Positions 53,512-63,577 of a DNA stretch of 64,000 nucleotides are shown here, piece by piece. The notes beneath the pieces are model-generated. The model was not told where the DNA came from. It saw only the letters and a program-made list of their open reading frames with translations, and searched no databases. The first letter of the stretch is position 1. Every line of letters begins with the position of its first letter. The DNA comes from Rhodoblastus sp963727035 (GTDB lineage Bacteria > Pseudomonadota > Alphaproteobacteria > Rhizobiales > Beijerinckiaceae). Location of the stretch: positions 13,321-77,320 of the forward strand of contig CAVSEY010000010.1 in assembly GCA_963727035.1 (NCBI GenBank), in the 5' to 3' direction. The position numbers were made by a program, and so were the translations under genes.

Positions 53512-54996
53512 CTATTGCTCGTAGTAATCCTTGACGAGCCGGTCGAGCAGGCGGACGCCCCAGCCCGAGCCCCAGCTCTGGTTGAGGTCGTTCGTCGGCG
53601 CCGACATGCCGGTCCCGGCGATGTCGAGATGGGCCCACGGCGTGTCGTTGACGAATTTCTGCAGGAACTGCGCCGCCGTGATCGAACCGGCGTGGCGCCC
53701 GCCGGTGTTCTTGATGTCGGCGAATTTCGACTCGATCAGCTTGTCATAGGCCGGGCCGAGCGGCATGCGCCACACCTTTTCGCCGGTCCTGGTCCCGGCC
53801 TCGGTCAGGCGCTGGGCGAGTTCGTCGTTGTTGCTGAACAGGCCGGCGTATTCCTGGCCGAGCGCGATCAGGATCGCGCCGGTGAGCGTGGCGAGATCGA
53901 CCATGAAGGCCGGCTTGTAGGCGTCCTGGACATGCCAGAGCACGTCGGCGAGCACCAGCCGCCCTTCGGCGTCGGTGTTGATGATCTCGATGGTCGCGCC
54001 CGACATGGCGGTGACGATGTCGCTGGGGCGCTGGGCGGCGCCGTCGGGCATGTTCTCGACCAGACCGATGGCGCCGAGCGCGTTGACCGCCGCCTTGCGT
54101 GACGCGAGGGCGTGCATCAGGCCGACGACGCAGGCGGCGCCCGCCATGTCGCCCTTCATGTCCTCCATGCCGGCGCCGGGCTTGAGCGATATGCCGCCCG
54201 AATCGAAACAGACCCCCTTGCCGACGAAGGCGACCGGCGGAACGTCCTTCTGCCCGCCGTTCCAGCGCATGATCACGACCCGGCTCGGCCTTTTCGAGCC
54301 CTGCCCCACGCCGAGCAGCGCGCGCATGCCGAGCGCCTCCATCGCCGGAACGTCGAGGATTTCGACCGCGACTCCCAGCTTTTCCAGCTCCTTGGCCTTT
54401 TCCGCGAAGGTTTCCGGATAGAGCAGGTTCGGCGGGAGGTTGACCAGGGTGCGGGCGAGATCGACGCCATCGGCGAGGCCAGCGACGCTGGCGACGGCGG
54501 CTTCGTCCGCGCCGGCGATCTTCAGGTCGGCCGGGCCGCCGTTTTCCGACTCGTCCTTCTGCGGCTTCTTGGACTTGAACTGGTCGAATTTATAGGCGCG
54601 CAGGCGCAGGCCGAGGGCGAAATCCGCCGCCGCCGCCGAGGCGTCCCCGGGCGGCGAGGCGAAATCGAACAGGACGCGGGCCTGGGCCGCCTTGCCGAGC
54701 TTGGCGATGGTCAGGCCGCCGAGGCGCAGGAAATCGACCTTTTCGCCTTCCTTTTCCGGCGCGGTCCCGAGCACCAGCAGCCTTTGCGCGGCGAGGCCGG
54801 CGGGCGCCAGAATGTCGAGGGCGGAGCCGATCTTGCCCTTGAAGGAGGCCGCCTCGGCGGCGCGCGGGATCACCCCGGCCGCGTCGCCGAGCGCCGCGGC
54901 CGACGCCGCGCCGAGCGCCAGCGCGCCATCGACGAAAACCACCAGGGCGTAGCCGCCCGATTCGGGCGGCGGGGCAAGAGCCTCCGCTATGGACAT
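53512..54996 (-). CDS. pepA: Leucyl aminopeptidase (M17)
   Basis: 494 aa from the ATG at 54996 (a second ATG at 55023 would add nine residues). The C-terminal catalytic domain has FVGKGVCFDSGGISLKPGAG (Lys, Asp), MEDMKGDMAGAACVVGLMHA, and the metal-binding signature NTDAEGRLVLADVL. It removes N-terminal residues from peptides in the cytoplasm; in E. coli it also binds DNA. It is the first gene of the pair pepA-holC and divergent from lptF, an old arrangement in proteobacteria. Confidence 0.96.
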   Translation of the reverse strand: MSIAEALAPPPESGGYALVVFVDGALALGAASAAALGDAAGVIPRAAEAASFKGKIGSALDILAPAGLAAQRLLVLGTAPEKEGEKVDFLRLGGLTIAKLGKAAQARVLFDFASPPGDASAAAADFALGLRLRAYKFDQFKSKKPQKDESENGGPADLKIAGADEAAVASVAGLADGVDLARTLVNLPPNLLYPETFAEKAKELEKLGVAVEILDVPAMEALGMRALLGVGQGSKRPSRVVIMRWNGGQKDVPPVAFVGKGVCFDSGGISLKPGAGMEDMKGDMAGAACVVGLMHALASRKAAVNALGAIGLVENMPDGAAQRPSDIVTAMSGATIEIINTDAEGRLVLADVLWHVQDAYKPAFMVDLATLTGAILIALGQEYAGLFSNNDELAQRLTEAGTRTGEKVWRMPLGPAYDKLIESKFADIKNTGGRHAGSITAAQFLQKFVNDTPWAHLDIAGTGMSAPTNDLNQSWGSGWGVRLLDRLVKDYYEQ

Positions 54997-55285
54997 GACG
55001 CCTAGCGTGACGAACGCGGACATGGACACCTCGCTTTGGGCGCGCGGCGGCGCGCCAGGACCTTTCGAAACAGACCGCCAGACTATGCGCCCGCGCGGCG
55101 AATCCGGTCAATGCGCGCGCCGCCCGAAAAATCGCGGTCCTGCAAAAACTTGGCGGTCCGGGCGCGACAAAAGGCGGCCTTGGAAAGGCCAAACTGATGC
55201 GGCTATCTGCAATCTGGTTCCGCGCCCTTTGCGTCGCGGGCGTTTTGATCTATGTCGGGGCCGCGGCCACGATCGAAAGCAGAAC

Positions 55286-56414
55286 ATGACCCTGGTCGAA
55301 CGCTATATCTTCAAGATCGCCGCCACGGCCTTCCTGATCGCGCTCGGCGTGCTGACCGCCGTGATCTGGCTGACCCAGGCGATGAGCGATTTCGACCTGA
55401 TGACCACCAAGGGTCAGTCCCTGATCGTGTTCTTCCATATCACCGGCCTGATCATTCCGTCCCTGCTGATGGTCATCACCCCGATCGCCTTGTTCATTGC
55501 CATCCTGTTCGCCCTGAACAAGCTCAACGGCGACAGCGAACTGGTGGTCGCCGCCTCCGCCGGCCTGTCGCCCTTCCAGCTGTTCAGGCCTTTCGCCGCC
55601 CTGATCGTGATCGGGTCGCTGTTATGCGGTTTCATGTCGCTGTGGGCCATGCCATCGAGCTTCCGCGCCTTGCGATTCGCGCTGACCGAGGTCCATTCCG
55701 ACTTCCTGACCCGAATCGTCCGGCCCGGCGCCTTCATTCCCATCGATTACGGGCTTTATTTTCATTATCGCGCGCGCGGGCCGGGCGGCGCCCTGCTCGG
55801 CATTTTCATGTTCGACCAGCGCGATCCCAGCCAGAGCAACGTCTATATCGCGGAAAAGGGAATCGCCTCGAAGGTCGGCGACGAGAGCTATCTGATTCTT
55901 GAAACCGGGACGATCCAGCGTCAGGACAAGGAGTTCGGTCGCGCCGGCCATGGTGGTGTTCGATTCCTACGCTCTCGACCTGAGCCATTTCGGGTCCGGC
56001 CTGGACAAGGGGCCGTTGCGCCCCCGGGAGCGCACGACCTGGGAGTTGCTGCATTCCGATCCGTCGAACGCCTATGTGAAGCTGGACGAGGGTCATTTCC
56101 GGGATGAACTGCACGAGCGGTTCGTCGCGCCGCTCTATGCCCTGGCGTTCGGCATGATCGCTTTCGCCGCGCTGGGCGCGCCCCGCACCACGCGGCAGAA
56201 TCGCGGCCTGGCGATCACCGGAGCGGTCCTGGCGGCGCTGCTTGTGCGGGTCGGCGGCTTCGGCGCCACGGCGCTGCTGGCGCGCCAGCCCTCCGCCACG
56301 CCGCTCGCCTATATCCTGCCGCTCGCAGTTTGCGCCGCGGCGGGGCTTTACGCCTTCGCTCCCGCTTTCGGCCTCAACCTCCGGCGCACGCGCGCGATTC
56401 TCGCGGCGGCCTGA
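55286..56414 (+). CDS. lptF: LPS export permease LptF (one extra base)
   Basis: One of two transmembrane subunits of the LptBFG ABC transporter that extracts LPS from the inner membrane. Starts MTLVERYIFKIAATAFLIAL and continues through MVITPIALFIAILFALNKLN and the periplasmic jellyroll. The frame changes near 55930 (AAGGAG where AAGAG fits) and picks up VAPAMVVFDSYALDLSHFG through to the last helices. With one base removed it is 375 aa, normal length. Its stop is immediately followed by lptG, so an operon is certain. The frameshift is likely a sequence error. Confidence 0.92.
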
Positions 56415-57497
56415 ATGATCGGACGCACGCTCTTCCTTTATTTCGGCTCACGCTTCGTCAAGAGCGTCGGCGTGGTCTTTTTCACGATTTTCGCCCTGAT
56501 TTACATGGTGACTTTCGTTGAGTTGCTGCGCCGCTCCAGCGACAGCCCCAACGCCAGCGCGCCCTTGATGGCCTGGCTCGCCTTGCTGGACACGCCGATC
56601 GTCGCCGAGCAGATTTTGCCCTTCGTCGTGCTGTTCGGAGCGATGGCGGCTTTCATCAGCCTGACCCGCAAGCTCGAACTGGCGGTGGCGCGCGCGGCCG
56701 GCGTCTCGGTCTGGCAGTTCCTGGCGCCGCCGGCTCTTGCCGCGCTCGGTCTCGGCCTGATCGCAATCGGCGTCTATAATCCGCTCTCGGCGACGATGAA
56801 GCAGCATGCCGAAATCGCGGAGGCGCGGGTTCTCAAGAACAGGCTGCTCGCCAACGACACCAGCATGTGGATCCGCCAGACCAGCCCGGCCGGCCAGTCG
56901 ATCCTGCGCGCGACCGCTTCGGCGGATTCCGGTCTGCGCCTGTTCTATGTCTCGGCTTATGTGTTCGACAAGGCCGGCGCCTTCCTTGAGCGGGCCGACG
57001 CCGACGAGGCGGACATGGGCAATGGCGAATGGCGGCTCTCGCATGTCATGATAACCGCGCCCGGAGTCGCGCCGCGGAGAGCAGATGTTTACCATCTTGC
57101 GACTAATCTGCTCCCCAGTCAGGTCATACAGAGTTTCGTGTCGCCTGAATCGGCTCCATTCTGGTCCTTGCCGCGACTGGTGAAGGACACGGAGGAAGCC
57201 GGTCTCGACGCTGTGGGGTATCGTTTGCGTTTCCAGTCTCTCCTCGCTTTGCCCGCGCTGCTCGCGGCCATGGTGTTGATCGCCGCCTCGTTTTCGCTGA
57301 AACTGTCCCGCATGGGAGGCGTCGGCATGCAGGTTTTGGGTGGCGTCGGAGCGGGCTTCGTGCTTTATGTCGCCAGGAAACTCGTATCCGACCTCGGGGC
57401 CGCGGGCGTGCTCAGCGCGCCCGTGGCCGCGTGGTCGCCTGCGGTCGTGGCGAACATGTTGGGCGCGCTGGCTCTTCTTAATCGCGAGGATGGCTGA
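56415..57497 (+). CDS. lptG: LPS export permease LptG
   Basis: The second transmembrane subunit, 360 aa: MIGRTLFLYFGSRFVKSVGV, helices around ALIYMVTFVELLRRSSD, a periplasmic jellyroll (about residues 120-260), then four C-terminal helices (LLAAMVLIAASFSLKLSRMG). Starts directly after the lptF stop; its own stop overlaps the lptD start (TGATGG). Works with LptF, LptB and LptC; the last two are not in the window. Confidence 0.95.
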   Translation: MIGRTLFLYFGSRFVKSVGVVFFTIFALIYMVTFVELLRRSSDSPNASAPLMAWLALLDTPIVAEQILPFVVLFGAMAAFISLTRKLELAVARAAGVSVWQFLAPPALAALGLGLIAIGVYNPLSATMKQHAEIAEARVLKNRLLANDTSMWIRQTSPAGQSILRATASADSGLRLFYVSAYVFDKAGAFLERADADEADMGNGEWRLSHVMITAPGVAPRRADVYHLATNLLPSQVIQSFVSPESAPFWSLPRLVKDTEEAGLDAVGYRLRFQSLLALPALLAAMVLIAASFSLKLSRMGGVGMQVLGGVGAGFVLYVARKLVSDLGAAGVLSAPVAAWSPAVVANMLGALALLNREDG

Positions 57498-60097
57498 TGG
57501 CGTTGAACCGTCCTGGCCGCCGCACTTGCCGTCGCACCCGGGCGCATGCCTTGCGCCTGGGCGTTTTCGGCGTGCTCGCCGCCGGATTGGTGGCCGCCGC
57601 CGCCTCGTCGCTTCCCACGGGCGTCGTCGCCCAGACTCTGGGCGACCGCATCGCCGGCGCGAGCAGCGGCAAGAAGGGACCGATGGTCGTCGAGGCCAAT
57701 CAGGTCGTCTACGACGACAAGACACATGCGGTGTCGGCGGTGGGCGACGCCCAGATCTATTATCAAGGGAAAATCCTCGAAGCCGACCGGGTGACCTATT
57801 TCAAGGACACCGGGCGCGTGCTGGCGGAAGGCTCGGTCAAGTTGACCGAACCCGACGGTTCGGTGACCCATGCCGACAGGATGGAATTGTCCGGCGACTT
57901 CAAGCAGGGTTTTGTCGATACTTTGCGCGCCGACACCACGGATCGCACGCATCTCGGCGCGACCCGCTCGGACAAGGTGGATCAGGACACGACCGTGTTC
58001 CACAAGGGCACCTTCACGGCCTGCCCGAGCTGCGCCCAACATCCGGAGCGCCCGCCGTTGTGGCGGCTGCGCGCCAAGAAGATCATCCACAAGAACAACG
58101 AGCAGATGCTCTATTTCGAAGACGCGACCTTCGATCTCTATGGCTTCCCGATCGCCTATTTCCCGTTCTTTTCGACGGCCGATCCCAGCGTCAAGCGCCA
58201 ATCGGGCTTCCTGATGCCGACGCCCTCCTTCGCCAGCACGACCGGCTACGCACTTGGCATTCCCTATTTCTGGGCGATCGCCCCGAACATGGATCTGACT
58301 CTGACGCCGAAATATTACGTTCGTCAGGGCCTGTGGGGCGAGGCGGATTTGCGCTACCGTTTCGACAACGGCTATATCAACTTCGACGCCACCGGCATCC
58401 ATCAACAAGATGACGCCGCCTTCGCGCCTCAACCCTGGGGCGCCGGGGGGCAGACCGATCGCGGATCGATCACCTCCGATGGCACGATATGGCTTAGCCA
58501 GAACTGGAAATTCGGCTGGGACGTGATGCGTCTCTCCGACAAGTGGTATCTCTACGACTATGGCATTCCGAACCAGGTTCTGGTCCCGACCCTGCCCGGC
58601 AATGTCTTCAGCGAGACCGCGTCGACCGTCTATCTCAACGGCCAGGGCGACCGGGGCTATTTCGACCTGCGCGGCTATTCCTTCCAGGGGCTGACCAATT
58701 TCGACTATCAGCCGCAGCTCGCCGCCGTCTGGCCGATGCTGGACTATAACAAGACCATCGACCTTCCGCCCGAAAAGACCTATGGCGTCGGCGGCCAGAT
58801 CGAGGTCGACGCCAATCTGACGAGTTCCTCGGCGGCGCTCGCCTCGTTCCAGCAGACCAATGCGTTCGAGGTCGACAATCTCTATGGCCTCCATCCGGTC
58901 TGCAACAATCCGGTCACCGGCCTCCCCGATTACACCCCCGGCGCCTGTATCCTGCGCGGCATCGGCGGCAGCTACACGACGGGCACGGTCCAAGTGTCGT
59001 GGGAGCGCAAAATCATCGACCCGCTGGGCGAGGTCTTCACGCCCTTCGCCTTCGTGCGCGCCCATGGCGACTATCTGGATTATTCGACCTCCGGTTTCGC
59101 GACCTTCGGCTCGGACACCATCGCCAACGCCTACCAGAGCAATTATTTCTCATACAACAACCAGTTCCAGGGCACGGTGACGCCGGGCGTCGGCCTCGAA
59201 TGGCGCTATCCGTTGCTGACGCGCCTGCCGATCGGCTCGCTGGTGATCGAGCCGATCGGCCAGATCATCGCGCGCCCCAACGCCCCGACCTCGAACCTGC
59301 TCGTCAACCTCGACGCCCAAAGCCTCGTGTTCGACGATTCGAACCTGTTCGAATGGAACAAATATTCAGGCTACGACCGCTTCGAGACCGGCGTACGCGC
59401 CAATTACGGCGCCCAGTTCACCCTGGACATGGACCAGCGCGGCTATGTCAACGCCATGTTCGGCCAATCCACCCAGGTGGCCGGCGTGAATTCCTTCAAT
59501 ACGCCGGACGCCGCCAATATCGGGCTTCAATCCGGACTCAACACGCCCATGTCCAATTATGTGGCGCGTGTCTCCTACGTGCCCAACAGCAACTACAGCT
59601 TCATCACCAAGGCGCAGTTCGACGAGGCGACCTGGGCGCTCGCCCGGCTCGACGTCTCGGCGCACGCCAAATACGGCCCGCTCGATTTCAGCGGCCAGTT
59701 CGCGGATTATGAACAACAGCCGCTGATCGGCTATATCTATCGGCGCGAGGGTCTTCAGTTCACCACGAAATATGATTTCGCCGAGCATTATTACGTCTCT
59801 GGCAATATAAATTTCGACCTGAGCCGGCATTACTACTATCCAGCTTACCTCCCCACGCCGCAGCCTGTCTTCTCCATTGCAACGTGGGGAGTTGGCGTCG
59901 GATATACAGACGATTGTACCAAGCTGATATTTAATTACTATAACACGATCTCGGACACTTTCTTCAATCCGCCGATGAATATGCGTAACCAGGTTCTGAT
60001 GGTGACGCTCGACCTGCGCACGCTCGGACGGGTGAACGCGCCGATCACGCTCACCCCCAGCGTGGTTCAGGACGGCCTCCACTATACCTACAATTGA
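57497..60097 (+). CDS. lptD: LPS-assembly outer-membrane protein LptD
   Basis: An 866-aa barrel protein inserting LPS into the outer leaflet. Signal peptide ending VVA or AQT; N-terminal OstA-like jellyroll (MVVEANQVVYDDKTHAVSAV, ILEADRVTYFKDTGRVLAEG) and a large C-terminal beta-barrel (from about residue 230). Cysteines near CPSCAQHPERPP and later CNNPVTG suggest disulfides as in E. coli. The last strand ends HYTYN rather than in Phe. Overlaps lptG by one base. It receives substrate from LptFG and needs LptE, not seen here. Confidence 0.95.
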   Translation: MALNRPGRRTCRRTRAHALRLGVFGVLAAGLVAAAASSLPTGVVAQTLGDRIAGASSGKKGPMVVEANQVVYDDKTHAVSAVGDAQIYYQGKILEADRVTYFKDTGRVLAEGSVKLTEPDGSVTHADRMELSGDFKQGFVDTLRADTTDRTHLGATRSDKVDQDTTVFHKGTFTACPSCAQHPERPPLWRLRAKKIIHKNNEQMLYFEDATFDLYGFPIAYFPFFSTADPSVKRQSGFLMPTPSFASTTGYALGIPYFWAIAPNMDLTLTPKYYVRQGLWGEADLRYRFDNGYINFDATGIHQQDDAAFAPQPWGAGGQTDRGSITSDGTIWLSQNWKFGWDVMRLSDKWYLYDYGIPNQVLVPTLPGNVFSETASTVYLNGQGDRGYFDLRGYSFQGLTNFDYQPQLAAVWPMLDYNKTIDLPPEKTYGVGGQIEVDANLTSSSAALASFQQTNAFEVDNLYGLHPVCNNPVTGLPDYTPGACILRGIGGSYTTGTVQVSWERKIIDPLGEVFTPFAFVRAHGDYLDYSTSGFATFGSDTIANAYQSNYFSYNNQFQGTVTPGVGLEWRYPLLTRLPIGSLVIEPIGQIIARPNAPTSNLLVNLDAQSLVFDDSNLFEWNKYSGYDRFETGVRANYGAQFTLDMDQRGYVNAMFGQSTQVAGVNSFNTPDAANIGLQSGLNTPMSNYVARVSYVPNSNYSFITKAQFDEATWALARLDVSAHAKYGPLDFSGQFADYEQQPLIGYIYRREGLQFTTKYDFAEHYYVSGNINFDLSRHYYYPAYLPTPQPVFSIATWGVGVGYTDDCTKLIFNYYNTISDTFFNPPMNMRNQVLMVTLDLRTLGRVNAPITLTPSVVQDGLHYTYN

Positions 60098-60271
60098 GCG
60101 TTGGCCGGGCTCGGCGCCCGGCGCGAGTCGATCTGGCGTAGACTTAGCGTCTTGCCCTGGCAGGCCTTATGCGGTTAGAGCATGATGCTTCGATCGGATT
60201 GCCGCCGCAATTTTCGGAAATGGGAGGAGCGGCGGCGACGCGCGGCGTCGAGAAACAAGCTGTCACGGATC

Positions 60272-61210
60272 ATGCACATGGCTTTGCGGTTCAGAACAAA
60301 TTTCGGCGGATCGGCGCGCGCCATCGCGCTCGGTCTGCTCGTCCTGGCGGCGTTTGCGCCGGCGCAGGGCGCGCGCGCCCAGGCGATTGTCGCCAGCATC
60401 AATGGCGATCCGATCACAACCTATGATGTTGCGGAGCGCGCCAAGCTGTTGCGCGCCATGGGCCTGCCGTCGTCGCCCTCGGCGGTGATGGACAGCCTGA
60501 TCGAGTCGCGGGTGAAGGCCACCGAAGTCAACAAATACAATATTCACGTCACGGCGAGCCAGATGGGCCCGGCCATTCATTACTACGCCGAAAAGGCCCA
60601 TGTGACCGATGCGCAGCTCCAGCAGCGGATCGTCGCGGCGCATGTCGATCCCAAGCACGTCGAAAACTTCTTCTCCATCCGCACCGCCTTCGATCTCTAC
60701 GCGCGCGCGCGCAACCGCGCCGTCGAGCCGAGCCGCGAGGACGTGGACGCCGAACTGGCGCGCGACAAATCGATCGCCCAGGAAAGAACCTACAGCCTTC
60801 GCCAGGTGCTCCTGATCGTGCCGCCTTCGCAGGGGATGGCCGGCCTGCAGGCGGGCGCCAAGAAGATGGAGGCCCTGCGCGGGCGTTTCACCAGTTGCGA
60901 CACGGGTCCGAAGATCGCCGCCGAAGCTGGAGATTTTGTCGTCCGAGATGCGGTCACCCGAACGTCGTCGCAACTCGGCGAACAATTGTCGGCCATGCTC
61001 GACAAGACGCCGATCGGCCATCTCACGCCGCCGAGCCGCGATTCGAACGGACTCGCCGCGGTCGCCGTTTGCGAGCGCAAGGCCGCCAACAGCGACGCGC
61101 AGCGCCAGGAGGCGCAGGACAAGATCCTGCAACGCATCGTCGAAAAGCAGGCCCAGGAGCTTTATGCCGATCTGCGCAGCCATGCCGTGATCGTCAAGAC
61201 GGAAAAATGA
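60272..61210 (+). CDS. SurA-like periplasmic chaperone/peptidyl-prolyl isomerase
   Basis: 312 aa with a signal peptide (ALGLLVLAAFAPAQGARAQ). The N-terminal chaperone part reads AIVASINGDPITTYDVAERA and AVMDSLIESRVKATEVNKYN, the SurA N-domain; the region around RQVLLIVPPSQ is the parvulin-type PPIase fold but is shortened, and the end is IVEKQAQELYADLRSHAVI. It should escort outer-membrane proteins such as LptD and BamA substrates. The ATG at 60272 is chosen to give a normal signal peptide; 60182 is an alternative. It is between lptD and pdxA. Confidence 0.85.
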   Translation: MHMALRFRTNFGGSARAIALGLLVLAAFAPAQGARAQAIVASINGDPITTYDVAERAKLLRAMGLPSSPSAVMDSLIESRVKATEVNKYNIHVTASQMGPAIHYYAEKAHVTDAQLQQRIVAAHVDPKHVENFFSIRTAFDLYARARNRAVEPSREDVDAELARDKSIAQERTYSLRQVLLIVPPSQGMAGLQAGAKKMEALRGRFTSCDTGPKIAAEAGDFVVRDAVTRTSSQLGEQLSAMLDKTPIGHLTPPSRDSNGLAAVAVCERKAANSDAQRQEAQDKILQRIVEKQAQELYADLRSHAVIVKTEK

Positions 61211-62232
61211 GCGAAATCCCGCTCCCGCTCTGTCTGACTCAAGGGGACCCTTCGGGCATCGGGCCGGATATCACGCTCGCGCTTTATCGCCGCGCCCGTG
61301 AGCAGGGCGAGCCTTTCTTTGTTTTGGCCGACCCCGATCTGCTGCGCCGGCGCGCCGGCCAGCTCGGGCTTGCGGTCGAAATCGCCGAAGCTGCGCCTGA
61401 AGAGGCGGCGAAAATCTTTCCGTCCGCTTTGCCGGTCGTCGCCCTGGACGCGCGCGTCCGCGGCGAACCGGGGCGCCCTGATCCCGGCGACGCGGCGGCG
61501 ACGATCGAATCGATCGCCCGCGCCGTGGAATTCGTCCATGCCGGCCGCGCGGCGGGCGTCGTCACCAATCCAATCGCGAAATCCGTGCTCTACCGCGCCG
61601 GTTTCGCCCACCCCGGCCATACCGAATTTTTGGGCGAACTGGCGCAAAAAATTTTCGCACGGCCGGCGCGGCCGGTCATGCTGCTGTGGTCGCGCGAACT
61701 GGCCGTTGTCCCGGCGACCATCCATGTGCCGCTGGCGCAGGTTCCCAGCCTTCTCAAGACCGACGACCTGGTCGAGATCGGCGTGATCGTCGCCGAGGCG
61801 TTGCAGCGCGATTTCGGCGTGGCGCGTCCGCGGCTGGTGTTCGCCGGCCTCAATCCTCACGCCGGCGAGGACGGCGCCATCGGCCGCGAGGATATCGAGA
61901 TCATCGCGCCGGCGGTCGCGCGGCTGGCGGCGCGCGGGTTCGACGTTCGCGGCCCCCTGCCCGCGGACACCATGTTCCACGCCGCGGCGCGGAAAACCTA
62001 TGATGTCGCGATCTGCGCCTATCACGATCAGGCGCTGATCCCGATCAAGACGCTGGCCTTCGACAGCGGGGTCAATGTCACCCTCGGCCTGCCCTTCATC
62101 CGCACGTCGCCCGACCATGGCACGGCCTTCGCCATCGCCGGAACCGGTCAGGCCAGCGAAACCAGCCTCGCCGAGGCGACAGCGCTCGCCGCGCGCATGG
62201 CCCGCGCGCGCAGGAACGCCGCGCGCGCATGA
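61207..62232 (+). CDS. pdxA: 4-hydroxythreonine-4-phosphate dehydrogenase
   Basis: 341-aa oxidoreductase of the DXP-dependent vitamin B6 pathway. MSEIPLPLCLTQGDPSGIGP is the family start; metal-binding histidines are in FAHPGHTEFLGELA (His) and FHAAARKTYDVAICAYHDQA (two His); substrate loop LGLPFIRTSPDHGTAFAIAG. Its ATG overlaps the surA-like stop (ATGA) and its own stop overlaps rsmA. The order surA-pdxA-rsmA is conserved in proteobacteria. Confidence 0.97.
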   Translation: MSEIPLPLCLTQGDPSGIGPDITLALYRRAREQGEPFFVLADPDLLRRRAGQLGLAVEIAEAAPEEAAKIFPSALPVVALDARVRGEPGRPDPGDAAATIESIARAVEFVHAGRAAGVVTNPIAKSVLYRAGFAHPGHTEFLGELAQKIFARPARPVMLLWSRELAVVPATIHVPLAQVPSLLKTDDLVEIGVIVAEALQRDFGVARPRLVFAGLNPHAGEDGAIGREDIEIIAPAVARLAARGFDVRGPLPADTMFHAAARKTYDVAICAYHDQALIPIKTLAFDSGVNVTLGLPFIRTSPDHGTAFAIAGTGQASETSLAEATALAARMARARRNAARA

Positions 62233-63092
62233 GCGACGGTCTGCCCCCCTTGCGCGAGGTCGTCGCCCGGCACGGCTTGAGCGCGAAAAAATCGCTCGGC
62301 CAGAATTTCCTGTTCGATCTCAATCTCACCGGAAAAATCGCCCGCGCCGCCGGCCCGCTGGACGAGGCGACGTTTGTGGAAATCGGCCCTGGACCCGGCG
62401 GCCTCACGCGCGCCTTGCTCGCGCATGGCGCGAAAAAAGTGATCGCGGTGGAGCGCGACGAGCGCTGCCTCGCCGCGCTGGAAGAAATTTCTTCCGCTTT
62501 TCCCGGCCGGCTGGAGATATTTCCCGGCGACGCTTTGGCGCTGGATTATCCCGCGTTCCTCAAAGAGCGCGCCGCCGAAGGCCCGATCCGCATTTGCGCC
62601 AACCTGCCCTATAATATCGGCACGCAACTGCTGACGAACTGGCTCACGCTCGACCCCTGGCCGCCGTTCTATGACCGGCTGGTGCTGATGTTCCAGCGCG
62701 AGGTCGCGGAAAGGATCGTGGCGACCCCGCGCGAGCGCGCCGATTACGGCCGCCTCGGCGTGCTGGCCAATTGGCGCTGCGCGACGCGGATTCTGTTCGA
62801 CGTGCCGCCTTCCGCCTTCACGCCGCCGCCCAGCATCACCTCCAGCGTGGTCGAATTGCGCCCGCGCCCGGCGCCGATCCCTTGCGAGGTCAAGGCGCTC
62901 GAAGCGGTGACGCTCGCCGCCTTCGGCCAGAGGCGCAAGATGCTGCGTCAGGCGCTCAAAAGCCTGCCGGGAACAAGCGATCCCGCGCCGCTGATGGAGG
63001 AAGCCGGAATCGAGCCGACACGGCGCGCGGAAGAGATCGCCGTCGAGGGTTTTTGCGCCCTCGCCCGGGCGTTCTCGCGAAGGCGCGGCTAA
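62229..63092 (+). CDS. rsmA: 16S rRNA dimethyladenosine transferase
   Basis: 287-aa KsgA family methyltransferase; makes m6,2A at the 3' end of 16S rRNA. SAM-binding motif VEIGPGPGGLTRALLAHGAK, motif IV in CANLPYNIGTQLLTNWL, and a C-terminal helical domain (LRQALKSLPGTSDPAPLMEE). It starts with an ATGA overlap with pdxA and ends the operon before a bidirectional hairpin. Confidence 0.97.
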   Translation: MSDGLPPLREVVARHGLSAKKSLGQNFLFDLNLTGKIARAAGPLDEATFVEIGPGPGGLTRALLAHGAKKVIAVERDERCLAALEEISSAFPGRLEIFPGDALALDYPAFLKERAAEGPIRICANLPYNIGTQLLTNWLTLDPWPPFYDRLVLMFQREVAERIVATPRERADYGRLGVLANWRCATRILFDVPPSAFTPPPSITSSVVELRPRPAPIPCEVKALEAVTLAAFGQRRKMLRQALKSLPGTSDPAPLMEEAGIEPTRRAEEIAVEGFCALARAFSRRRG

Positions 63093-63107
63093 GAAGCTTT
63101 TTGATTT

Positions 63108-63156
63108 AGCAGGATTTTTGTCCGAAAACCGGCGGCCACTTTTCGGAAATCCTGCT
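63108..63156. terminator. Bidirectional hairpin between rsmA and the next gene
   Basis: AGCAGGATTT pairs with AAATCCTGCT and, inside, CCGAAAA pairs with TTTTCGG, separated by a 4-nt bulge. It lies between two convergent genes, ends 1 bp into the stop codon of the leftward gene, and should stop both. Confidence 0.65.
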
Positions 63157-63577
63157 AGCTCTCCGTGTTGGTGGGACGTGCGCTCAGCGCGCGCATCAGC
63201 GCGACGACCGCCGCCAGAAGCGCCGCGACCCCGGCGATCAGGCGCGGGCTGCGGATGACGAACCGCGCGACGACGGGCGCCGCAAGCACCAGGGCGTTGG
63301 TCCTGACCGCGACCTCGACCTGATTGGCGGCGCGGTTCAGCGCCGTGATCGCGACGGCGAGAAGGATCGCGCCGAGAACCAGCGTCCCGCCGCCGACGCA
63401 GAGCGCCGCCTGCCAGGACGCGAGATGGGGCAGCAAGGCGAGATAGGCGGAAAAGGCGAAGAAGCCAAGCGAGAGAAGCACGAGAACCACGCCGGCCAGC
63501 GCGCCAAGGGCAAAAAGCCGGAAACGGCGCGAAAGCACCGCCGTCTCCAGACCGAGGGCGGAAAGGACGCCGCTCAT
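63155..63577 (-). CDS. Small membrane protein (phage-holin-III-like/DUF)
   Basis: 140 aa: MSGVLSALGLETAVLSRRFR, two strong transmembrane helices (LFALGALAGVVLVLLSLGFF and LCVGGGTLVLGAILLAVAIT) and a third at the C-terminus (AGVAALLAAVVALMRALSAR). Resembles small 'phage holin family' membrane proteins that are usually paired with YqjD-like proteins. Overlaps that partner by 4 bp. Exact role unknown, probably envelope stress or membrane-bound ribosome tethering by family analogy, which is weak evidence. Confidence 0.55.
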   Translation of the reverse strand: MSGVLSALGLETAVLSRRFRLFALGALAGVVLVLLSLGFFAFSAYLALLPHLASWQAALCVGGGTLVLGAILLAVAITALNRAANQVEVAVRTNALVLAAPVVARFVIRSPRLIAGVAALLAAVVALMRALSARPTNTES

